A program made the position numbers and the translations under genes. A stretch of 5,552 bases of DNA, taken from assembly GCA_030550225.1 (NCBI GenBank), contig JAUQPV010000187.1, positions 1 to 5,552 on the forward strand. Direction: 5' to 3'. Source of the DNA: Acidobacteriota bacterium. Lineage in GTDB: Bacteria > Acidobacteriota > HRBIN11. The notes below the pieces were generated by a model. That model worked only from the letters and a program-made list of their open reading frames with translations, was not told the DNA's origin and searched no databases. Numbering within the stretch: position 1 is the first letter of the stretch; each line of letters begins with the position of its first letter. Below, piece by piece: positions 1 to 5,552 of this stretch.

Positions 1-421
1 CCTGTTCGGTTTCCTGATCCTATGGTGTCTGCTGATCTTCATCGGGACGTTCCTGCGGGGGCCGAACTGGAACTTCTTCGGCCTGTATGAGGAGTGGGAC
101 ATTCACAAGGTCGAACCCCTGACGAACATAGACCTGTCTGAATACTTCTGGATTCGTCTGCTGGGTCAGCCCCTGCCGGCCCAGTGGTACGTCCGGGAGG
201 CGCCGGGTCTCGTCCTGGTCGTCCTGTACCTCTTTGCCCTGCCGCCCCTCCTGGCGAAGACATTCCTGCGCCGGTATTACGAGAAAATGGGTTTTATCCG
301 ATATAACATCTTCGTCCTGCTCCTGCTGATCATGCTCAGCATGCCGATCAAGATGTACCTTCGGTGGCTGTTCAATCTGAAGTACATCGTCCACCTCCAG
401 GAGTTTGAGTTCAATATTTAG
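1..421 (+). CDS. Cytochrome b-like quinol:cytochrome c oxidoreductase membrane subunit, C-terminal part (5' end outside window)
   Basis: The reading frame is open from base 2 and ends at TAG 419-421, giving 139 residues. Three hydrophobic segments are visible, at about fragment residues 1-18, 68-85 and 103-116. After the first comes RGPNWNFFG (19-27), then WDIHKV (32-37). From family knowledge, a GP-W-FF...WD-HK pattern following a transmembrane helix is typical of the C-terminal half of cytochrome b subunits in bacterial menaquinol:cytochrome c reductases. The basic-aromatic tail, PIKMYLRWLFNLKYIV (115-130), fits a cytoplasmic or interfacial end. The haem b ligands and the main quinol-site residues would lie upstream and cannot be checked. 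The gene ends 18 bases before the multihaem cytochrome gene on the same strand, which suggests an operon. The assignment to the cytochrome b family is fairly secure. The exact subclass (bc1, b6f-like split or fused form) is inference. Confidence 0.72.
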   Translation, partial: LFGFLILWCLLIFIGTFLRGPNWNFFGLYEEWDIHKVEPLTNIDLSEYFWIRLLGQPLPAQWYVREAPGLVLVVLYLFALPPLLAKTFLRRYYEKMGFIRYNIFVLLLLIMLSMPIKMYLRWLFNLKYIVHLQEFEFNI

Positions 422-439
422 GGATGGGGAGATAGCTTT

Positions 440-3343
440 ATGCCCGCGCCGACGAAAGGAATGCCGACGTTTTATGACATGGTTCGGCTCCATCGGGTAT
501 TCTTCATCCTGAGTGCCCTCTGGTTTGTCCTCCTCGTCTTCATGGTGTGGCAAGACTACCGTCGGGAGTGGCACCGGTATCAGCGGGAGTTCCGGAAGGT
601 CGAGATGGAACGCGCCCGGCTGGCCCTTCGGGAGGCCGAGCAATCCCCGGAGGCCCAGAAGCTTCGGGACCTGCGGGCCCAGCTCCGGCAGGTCGAACAG
701 CGGCTGGCCGCCAAGAAGGATGAAATCCGGGCCCTCGAACGGGAGCTGGCCGGTCTGGAAGCCCGTCGGTATGTCGAGGACCAGCAGTGGCGATTCGCCA
801 AGTCGGAACGGGATAGTCTCCGTTACATGTATGAGGTCGCCCTTAACGAGAACCGTCCCGACGTAGAGAAGCGTCGCCAGCGTCTCGAAGAAGCCGAACG
901 GAAGGTCGATGCGGCCTTTGAAGCGCTCAAAGCGCTGGACGAGCAGATCGACCGGGTGCGGCAGGCGCTGGCCCAGCTGACCGGTGAACGGATCCGCATC
1001 GAGAAGGAATTCCAGCTCTTAGCCGGGAAGGTCGAGTCATTGGAGAAGCGCCTCGGCGAGCTGAAACCCAGCTTCGTCAACTACCTCCGGGACCTTCCCC
1101 TCTTGGACTTTATGGTTCCCTATTTCCAAATCCGGCAAGTCTACCTCAGTGACCTCTACTATGATGTCAACTTTCGGCTTGTCGAACGGGCCGACCGTTG
1201 TATGACCTGCCATCTGGCCATCGACCGACCCGACTTCCAGGACTATCGCCGACAGCCCTTTAAGGCCCACCCCAAACTGGACTTGATGGTCGGCGGCGCT
1301 TCGCCCCATCCCGTCGAGAGCTTCGGGTGTACGATCTGTCACATGGGTCGGGACCGGGGGACGACGTTCGTGACGGCCGCCCACACGCCGCGGGAGGACG
1401 TCCAGAAGCGCCTCTGGGAAGCCAAGTACGATTGGAAACCCATGGAGCTCTGGGAAGACCCTCAGCTCCCCCTGCAGTATGCCGAGGCGACCTGCTTGAT
1501 GTGTCACCAGGGTCAGCTCTGGGTCCGGGGGGCCGACCGGCTCAACCGGGGCCTGGACCTGATCCGACGGGCCGGTTGCTACGGATGCCACAAGATTCCC
1601 GGCTTTGAGTACCTCCGGAAGGCCGGGCCGTCTTTAGAAAAGATCGCCGCCAAGACGACCCCCGAGTGGGTCTTCCGGTGGATCAAGGACCCCCAGAGTT
1701 TCCGTCCGACCTGGATGCCCAAGTTCTTCGACCTGACGAATACCCGGGACGAGTACTACCGTCGGCGGAATCACGTCGAAGCCCTGGCCATCACGGCCTA
1801 CCTATTTGAGAAGTCCCAGAAGGAGACCTATCCACCCGTCCCTGTCCCCGGAGACCCCGCCCGCGGAGAGCAACTTGTCAAGAATCTGGGCTGTCTCGGA
1901 TGTCATACCCTGGACCCCCAGGACTGGGCCCGGACCGACTCTGTCAGCCGACGGAAGTTCGGACCCAACTTGGCCTACATGGGGAGCAAGGTCCGGCCCG
2001 AATGGTTGTTTGCCTGGCTGAAGGACCCCAAGGCTTACTGGCCCAAGACCCGCATGCCGAACCTCCGCCTGTCCGACCAGGAAGCCGCCGACATCACGGC
2101 CTACCTGATGTCTCAACGGAACCCAGCCTTTGAGGCCGCCCGTCTACCGGTACCCGACGAGTCGATCTTGGACGAGATCGCCGCCGAGCAGTGGATCAAC
2201 CGCATGACGGCGTCTGAAATCCAGGTCAAGCTCCGCCAGATGTCGCTTCGCGAAAAGCTCGTCTTCGTCGGCGAGCGCATGATCGCTCGGTACGGCTGTT
2301 TCGGCTGTCACGACATCCCCGGCTTCGAGACGACCCAGGCCATCGGGACGGAGCTCTCGGAAGAGGGCGACAAGCCCATCGTGCGGTTGGACTTCGGCTA
2401 CCAGAAGATTCCCCACACCCGATGGGACTGGTTCCGGACCAAGCTAAAGGACCCCCGTATCTTTGACGTCGGCCGGGAGGTCAAGCCCTGGGAAAAGCTT
2501 CGCATGCCCCAGTTTGCCTTCTCCGATGACGACATCGACGCCATCGTGACGGTCCTCCTCGGTCTGAAGAAGACGAACATCTTGGGGCCGACCAAAGTCC
2601 GGCGCCTGACGCCCCGGGAGGAGGCCGTGTGGGCCGGCTGGCGCATCCTGGAGGAGCACAACTGCATCGGATGTCACCAGGTCGGCTACGTCGGCGGGGA
2701 CATTCGGGGCTTCATGCAGGAGGCCGGTATCGAACCCGGCCTGTGGCCGCCCATCTTGAAATACGAAGACCGCCTCGGCCCCGGCGCCAAGGTCCGGACG
2801 GACTGGCTGTATCAGTTCCTAAAAGACCCCTATCCGATTCGGGTCTGGCTTCAGGTCCGCATGCCAACCTTCGGCCTGACCGACGAGGAGGTCAACACCT
2901 TGATTCGGGCCTTTGCCTCGATGGACAACGTGACCTATCCCTTCGAGGAGGCCTGGTACCAGAAGCCGCCCCAGGACTACGTCGCCATGGGGAAGGTCCT
3001 GTTCGACAAGCTCCAGTGCATCCGGTGCCACATCGTGAGCGCCCAAGCGGTCGGCACCGGCGAGGCGGCCGCCTTTGCCCCGAACCTGGAACTCGTCCGG
3101 TCCCGTCTCCGACCGGACTGGCTCGTCCAGTGGCTGAAGGACCCGAACGCCATCATGCCCGGCACGCGGATGCCGACCTACCCGTGGGGCGAGGCCCTCC
3201 GGTCCTTGGACCCCAGTATCGACCCCGACCCAAACAAGCAGATCCTGGCCGTCCGGAATTACCTACTCAACTTTTCGGCGGCGGCCTCCGCCTCAGCTCC
3301 GACGGCGACCCGACCTGCCTTGACCCAACGGACTTCTCCGTGA
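440..3343 (+). CDS. Membrane-anchored octahaem c-type cytochrome with long N-terminal coiled coil
   Basis: The 967-residue product probably accepts electrons from the neighbouring cytochrome b and passes them on in the periplasm. ATG 440 is preceded by GGGGAG (426-431), eight bases away, which supports this start. Residues 20-37 form one transmembrane helix with no cleavage site apparent, so it is likely a signal anchor. Residues 41-208 are charged and heptad-rich, broken near NENRPDV (136-142), suggesting a coiled-coil hairpin. Eight CXXCH sites begin at C254, C297, C352, C380, C485, C620, C742 and C860. The last five are each followed by a WLKDP-like motif (W414, W526, K668, F793, W898) and a methionine in MP context (M426, M539, M689, M808, M911), as expected for His/Met-ligated class I-like modules. 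The first three lack this. The end (946-967) is an Ala/Ser/Thr-rich, probably disordered tail. Large cytochromes of this kind occur beside cytochrome b in some environmental phyla. The precise partner and acceptor are unknown. Confidence 0.9.
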   Translation: MPAPTKGMPTFYDMVRLHRVFFILSALWFVLLVFMVWQDYRREWHRYQREFRKVEMERARLALREAEQSPEAQKLRDLRAQLRQVEQRLAAKKDEIRALERELAGLEARRYVEDQQWRFAKSERDSLRYMYEVALNENRPDVEKRRQRLEEAERKVDAAFEALKALDEQIDRVRQALAQLTGERIRIEKEFQLLAGKVESLEKRLGELKPSFVNYLRDLPLLDFMVPYFQIRQVYLSDLYYDVNFRLVERADRCMTCHLAIDRPDFQDYRRQPFKAHPKLDLMVGGASPHPVESFGCTICHMGRDRGTTFVTAAHTPREDVQKRLWEAKYDWKPMELWEDPQLPLQYAEATCLMCHQGQLWVRGADRLNRGLDLIRRAGCYGCHKIPGFEYLRKAGPSLEKIAAKTTPEWVFRWIKDPQSFRPTWMPKFFDLTNTRDEYYRRRNHVEALAITAYLFEKSQKETYPPVPVPGDPARGEQLVKNLGCLGCHTLDPQDWARTDSVSRRKFGPNLAYMGSKVRPEWLFAWLKDPKAYWPKTRMPNLRLSDQEAADITAYLMSQRNPAFEAARLPVPDESILDEIAAEQWINRMTASEIQVKLRQMSLREKLVFVGERMIARYGCFGCHDIPGFETTQAIGTELSEEGDKPIVRLDFGYQKIPHTRWDWFRTKLKDPRIFDVGREVKPWEKLRMPQFAFSDDDIDAIVTVLLGLKKTNILGPTKVRRLTPREEAVWAGWRILEEHNCIGCHQVGYVGGDIRGFMQEAGIEPGLWPPILKYEDRLGPGAKVRTDWLYQFLKDPYPIRVWLQVRMPTFGLTDEEVNTLIRAFASMDNVTYPFEEAWYQKPPQDYVAMGKVLFDKLQCIRCHIVSAQAVGTGEAAAFAPNLELVRSRLRPDWLVQWLKDPNAIMPGTRMPTYPWGEALRSLDPSIDPDPNKQILAVRNYLLNFSAAASASAPTATRPALTQRTSP
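557..1063 (+). other. Coding region of a long coiled-coil segment within the cytochrome
   Basis: This covers residues about 40-208 of the octahaem cytochrome, directly after the membrane helix. It is almost free of glycine and proline, very rich in Arg, Glu, Lys, Gln, Leu and Ala, and shows repeated hydrophobic spacing, as in LRAQLRQVEQRL and LEEAERKVDAAFEALKAL. The NENRPDV stretch at 136-142 is the only clear helix breaker, so two antiparallel helices or two consecutive coils are plausible. It contains no CXXCH. A role as spacer, oligomerisation element or docking arm is inference. Confidence 0.75.
1577..3202 (+). repeat. Five tandem, diverged monohaem cytochrome c modules (protein-level repeats)
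   Basis: Residues 380 to about 921 of the cytochrome repeat one plan: CXXCH, then an aromatic-L-KDP motif, then RMP, then an acidic helix such as LSDQEAADITAYL or LTDEEVNTLIRAF. Haem cysteine to methionine distances are 46, 54, 69, 66 and 51 residues. Modules 1 and 3 share an almost identical haem context, GC(Y/F)GCH(K/D)IPGFE. The first module has WMP in place of RMP, and the last ends in MPTYPWG without the usual acidic helix. The pattern indicates duplication of a class I-like domain followed by divergence. It is a repeat in protein structure, not an exact DNA repeat. Confidence 0.8.
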
Positions 3344-3675
3344 CCCGGCAGTTCGGGAATTCGGCAGGTCGGCAGATAGCGGCGGTGTCCTCTCCTCGGA
3401 ACCGCCATCACGGCAGTATCCGACCTCAGAACGCCGGGAGTCATCCCGACGTCCGTCCCCCGTCGAACACGACCCGAAGCACTACTCCTGCCCTGCACAT
3501 TCTGGGGAAATGCATAGGCAGACATTGGAAACGCTGGGCCTTGGTGGGGATCGGCGTCTCAGTCAGACCGGCGGTTCAAGCTCAGGCGCGGAAGAATCAC
3601 GTGTCTATTCGGTGCCTATGGGTGGGTCCTGACGTGAGGGACGGACTGTAGTTCGTACTTCGTCACGCCGTCACG
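3344..3675. other. Convergent intergenic region without a supported gene
   Basis: These 332 bases separate the stop of the cytochrome gene from the stop of the minus-strand regulator. A short plus-strand frame (ATG 3510, stop 3630-3632, 40 codons) lacks a well-spaced ribosome-binding site and any recognisable protein character. Frames crossing the region from either side are extensions of shadow frames. Visible structure consists of a bulged hairpin at 3381-3406, short tandem copies of TCGGCAG at 3361-3375, and a 9-bp inverted repeat at 3629-3637/3671-3679. No T-tract terminator and no tRNA fold were found. Confidence 0.6.
3381..3406 (+). terminator. Bulged hairpin downstream of the cytochrome gene, possible terminator or mRNA 3' stabiliser
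   Basis: GGCGGT (3381-3386) pairs with ACCGCC (3401-3406). After one bulged G (3387), TCC (3388-3390) pairs with GGA (3398-3400), leaving a seven-base loop. That gives nine pairs, mostly GC, beginning 38 bases after the cytochrome stop. The position suits a transcript end, but no run of T follows on either strand, so it is not a standard intrinsic terminator. Calling it a terminator is inference. Confidence 0.3.
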
Positions 3676-3679
3676 TCAG
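3629..3679. repeat. Inverted repeat CTGACGTGA ... TCACGTCAG overlapping the regulator stop codon
   Basis: The arms 3629-3637 and 3671-3679 are perfect reverse complements of nine bases, separated by 33 bases. The right arm contains the minus-strand stop codon (3676-3678). A second, competing pairing, GGACTG (3643-3648) with CAGTCC (3677-3682), uses part of the same right arm. A further TCACGT copy lies at 3597-3602. It may act as a transcript-end structure for the regulator or as a protein-binding site, and chance is possible. Confidence 0.3.
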
Positions 3680-5535
3680 TCCATCGGGTGATCCGGTCCG
3701 GCACCCTCCTTGCGAGAGCGTCGGCCCCGGCCGGACCGGGACTGCAGACCGGCCCGACGTAAGAGCTGATAGAAGCCGACCCGGGATAGTCCGCTCCGGC
3801 CTGCCGCCACCCGCACGTTTCCACCGCTCCGCCGGAGTTGCCACCGAGCGTAAAGGCCATCAAATATCCGGGTCGCCTCCCGGTAGGGCCGGTCCAGGAG
3901 GCCCTCGTCCAGCCAGAAGGTCGGCCCCGGCTGGACGTCCGCCCGGAGGGCCGCTCGTACGTCCTCGACCTCAGCCATCGTCCCCCGGACCGACCCGACC
4001 AGCCGCCGGATGACCCCGGCCAGCTCCCGCACGTTGCCCGGCCAGTCGTGGGCCTGAAGGACTTCCATGGCCTCTGTTGTGAACCCCTTCAGGACGCACC
4101 CGGGACGGCTCCCCCGCTCCTGCTCCAGGAGGAGCAGGGCCAGCCTCGGCACGTCCTCCCGCCATTCCCGCAGGGGCGGCACTCGGATCGTCTGAACCGA
4201 CAGCCGGTCCCAAAAGTCCCGCCGTAGGCGTCCTTGCTCCATCAGCTCCCGGGGGTCCTCATTGGTCGTGGCGATGAACCGTACGTCGGCCCGGACCTCG
4301 CCCCGCACACCCGGCCCCAGGGGCAAAAAGCTCTGGGTCTCCAGGACCCGCAGGAGCTTCGCCTGGACTTCCAGGGGACACGACTCTAACGAGTCCAATA
4401 CCAGCGTGCCCCCGTCGCAGGCCTCCAACAGACCCGGTCCCTCGACGGCCCCCGTGAAGGCCCCCCGTCGGGACCCAAAGAGCTGAGCCTCCAGCAGGGA
4501 GGGGCTCAGGTTCGGACAGGGCACAACCAGGAAAGGTCCCGCTCGGCGGGGACCCCATTCGTGGGTGACCCGCGCAAAGGCCGTCTTGCCGACCCCCCGC
4601 TCGCCCACCAAGACGACCGGATACGGCAGGTGGGCGACCGCCCAGAGTCGATCCAGAAAGGCCCGGAACGTCCCCGTCGTCCCCAGACACAACATCTGGT
4701 CGCCGACGACCAGCGTCGGCCCCCAGGCCGGCTGGGCTCCCCACTGCCGGGCGACCGCCGTATCCCAGGCCGGTGTCCAGGCCTCCGCCGCCGCCTCGAC
4801 GACGACCTCCGGACGCTGACACCCCTTGACCCAAAAGGCATATAACACTAACATTCGACGGCCCTCGGCCCACACGGGCCAGCAGTATATAGCCGTATCC
4901 GCATACCCCTGGAGCGACTCGCCGGGCCCCCGCAGGTCCCTCGGGGCCCAAAGACCCGCCCGCCGCCGACAGACGGCCTGCAGGACCGTCTGGCTCAGGG
5001 CCCGTTCCCAGGCTCCGCTCCCACCCCGCAGGACCGACCCTGCGCCGCCAGTCTCGACTAAAGCCAGGCTGTCACATCCCAGCTCCGCCCGCAGGCCCTC
5101 CAGGGCCCTCTGGAGGGAATCCTCTCGGTCCGCTTCCAGGACCGCCGTCAGCATCTCCTTCCACGGCCCCTGACCTCGCCAGACTTCCCGGTCGTCCTCC
5201 GGCTCCAGGACCCACCGGTCCCCCTCCCGCCGACAGACCCATTGAAACGGACCGACCTCCAGCCGGTCGCCCGGCTCCAAGATCCCGGCTTGGACCCGCC
5301 GACCGTTCAGCCACGTCCCGTTCTTGCTCCCCAGGTCCCGGACCCATACCCCGTCCCGTCCGACCGTCAGTTCGCAGTGCCGCCGGGATATCGTCGCGTC
5401 GTCGGCCACATAGTCGGCCTGAACAGCGTCCCGCCCCAGGACGCCCAAAGCGGCCAGCACGAAGGTCGGGGCCGCCCCGGGCTTCGACCGGCGTCCGTAT
5501 TGGGTCGCATCCATCGTCATGACAGACCCCACCAT
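3676..5535 (-). CDS. FHA-domain sigma54-dependent transcriptional regulator (AAA+ activator with Fis-type HTH)
   Basis: The product of 619 residues should bind upstream of sigma54 promoters and remodel the holoenzyme using ATP. Residues 24-102 form an FHA phosphothreonine-binding domain (GRD 34-36, SRRH 50-53, LGSKNGTWLNG 68-78). Residues 120-255 look like a degenerate GAF-type sensor; this is weak. The AAA+ domain (about 273-530) has Walker A GERGVGKT (311-318), GAFTGA (358-363), sensor I region ATTN (422-425), arginine fingers R438 and R444, and WPGNVREL (498-505). Walker B reads GGTLVLDS (375-382), so the usual Glu is Ser382, and the glutamate-switch Asn is Pro339. The HTH is at 573-597 (AAGRSGLSRVGFYQLLRRAGL). 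ATG 5535 has only GAAG directly against it; ATG 5520 (Met6) is preceded by GGTGGGG with six bases of spacing and may be the true start. FHA activators are usually linked to Ser/Thr kinases, none of which is seen here. Its target is unknown. Confidence 0.9.
   Translation of the reverse strand: MVGSVMTMDATQYGRRSKPGAAPTFVLAALGVLGRDAVQADYVADDATISRRHCELTVGRDGVWVRDLGSKNGTWLNGRRVQAGILEPGDRLEVGPFQWVCRREGDRWVLEPEDDREVWRGQGPWKEMLTAVLEADREDSLQRALEGLRAELGCDSLALVETGGAGSVLRGGSGAWERALSQTVLQAVCRRRAGLWAPRDLRGPGESLQGYADTAIYCWPVWAEGRRMLVLYAFWVKGCQRPEVVVEAAAEAWTPAWDTAVARQWGAQPAWGPTLVVGDQMLCLGTTGTFRAFLDRLWAVAHLPYPVVLVGERGVGKTAFARVTHEWGPRRAGPFLVVPCPNLSPSLLEAQLFGSRRGAFTGAVEGPGLLEACDGGTLVLDSLESCPLEVQAKLLRVLETQSFLPLGPGVRGEVRADVRFIATTNEDPRELMEQGRLRRDFWDRLSVQTIRVPPLREWREDVPRLALLLLEQERGSRPGCVLKGFTTEAMEVLQAHDWPGNVRELAGVIRRLVGSVRGTMAEVEDVRAALRADVQPGPTFWLDEGLLDRPYREATRIFDGLYARWQLRRSGGNVRVAAGRSGLSRVGFYQLLRRAGLQSRSGRGRRSRKEGAGPDHPMD
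3700..3713 (+). promoter_or_regulatory. Sigma54-type -24/-12 promoter core, antisense within the 3' end of the regulator gene
   Basis: The plus strand reads GGCAC at 3700-3704, five bases, then TTGC at 3710-3713. This matches the sigma54 core GGCAC-N5-TTGC exactly and gives the required GG-N10-GC spacing. It would fire rightward, antisense to the regulator. The base before GG is C instead of the preferred T, and the base after TTGC is G instead of A or T. It lies over codons for the basic C-terminal tail of the regulator, so chance is a real alternative. No plus-strand gene follows within the window. Confidence 0.3.
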
Positions 5536-5552
5536 CTTCGTTTTGATGGATT

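Noticed and set aside
20..643. Long open frame on the minus strand opposite cytochrome b and the cytochrome start
   Set aside because: It runs antisense through two well-supported genes. Its Asp/Glu/Pro/Gln-rich product matches no family and follows from codon bias in the true frame.
3571..3591. GGTTCAAGCTC, resembling a tRNA T-arm
   Set aside because: The flanking bases do not form a T-stem, and no acceptor, D-arm or anticodon arm can be paired around it.
3510..3632. Small plus-strand frame of 40 codons in the intergenic region
   Set aside because: The GGGGAA before it abuts the ATG with almost no spacing. The peptide is Gly/Ser-rich with no hydrophobic, metal-binding or toxin-like feature.
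2629..3651. A 340-codon plus-strand frame overlapping the end of the cytochrome gene and the intergenic region
   Set aside because: It is mostly the shifted shadow of the cytochrome coding sequence. It is rich in Arg, Pro and Gly with no domain, and its starting ATG lies inside the haem-rich gene without a dedicated ribosome-binding site.
4259..4951. Minus-strand 230-codon Gly-rich frame within the regulator
   Set aside because: It overlaps the AAA+ coding sequence in another frame. Gly/Arg/Pro richness is the normal signature of an out-of-frame GC-rich shadow.
5096..5117. Perfect 8-bp inverted repeat CCCTCCAG ... CTGGAGGG with a six-base loop
   Set aside because: It lies inside the regulator coding sequence, over codons for residues about 140-147. 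Given the strong codon bias, it is best explained as chance in coding DNA.

Overview
The window comes from a GC-rich, Gram-negative-type bacterium. The evidence is a cytochrome b-type membrane protein followed by a large membrane-anchored multihaem c-type cytochrome, plus an FHA-containing sigma54 activator. This combination recalls Acidobacteriota, Planctomycetota, NC10 or related respiratory lineages, but the sequence alone does not fix the phylum. No mobile element, CRISPR array, tRNA or rRNA is visible.

Layout: (1) bases 1-421, plus strand, hold the last 139 codons of a cytochrome b-like quinol-oxidising membrane subunit, cut by the window edge. (2) Bases 440-3343, plus strand, encode a 967-residue protein with one N-terminal membrane helix, about 165 residues of heptad-rich coiled coil and eight CXXCH haem-binding sites. 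It starts 18 bases after the previous stop with its own ribosome-binding site, so the two are almost certainly co-transcribed. (3) Bases 3344-3675 form a convergent intergenic region with no convincing gene, one bulged hairpin and a 9-bp inverted repeat. (4) Bases 3676-5535, minus strand, encode a 619-residue sigma54-dependent regulator with an FHA domain, a weakly recognisable GAF-like region, an AAA+ domain and a Fis-type helix-turn-helix.

Inferred working picture: the cytochrome b subunit oxidises quinol in the membrane. The octahaem protein takes the place of cytochrome c1 and carries electrons through a haem chain in the periplasm. Its first three haems look bis-histidine ligated. The last five sit in a tandem array of small class I-like modules, each with a WLKDP...RMP signature supplying the methionine ligand. 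The regulator is transcribed convergently and may or may not control this operon.

Points most worth a second look: the coiled-coil plus eight-haem architecture next to cytochrome b; exactly three spare histidines for the three haems without an RMP methionine; an AAA+ domain that has lost both residues of the glutamate switch (Walker B Glu to Ser382, partner Asn to Pro339) while keeping Walker A, GAFTGA and the arginine fingers; and a perfect GGCAC-N5-TTGC sigma54 promoter core lying antisense within the end of the sigma54 activator gene.
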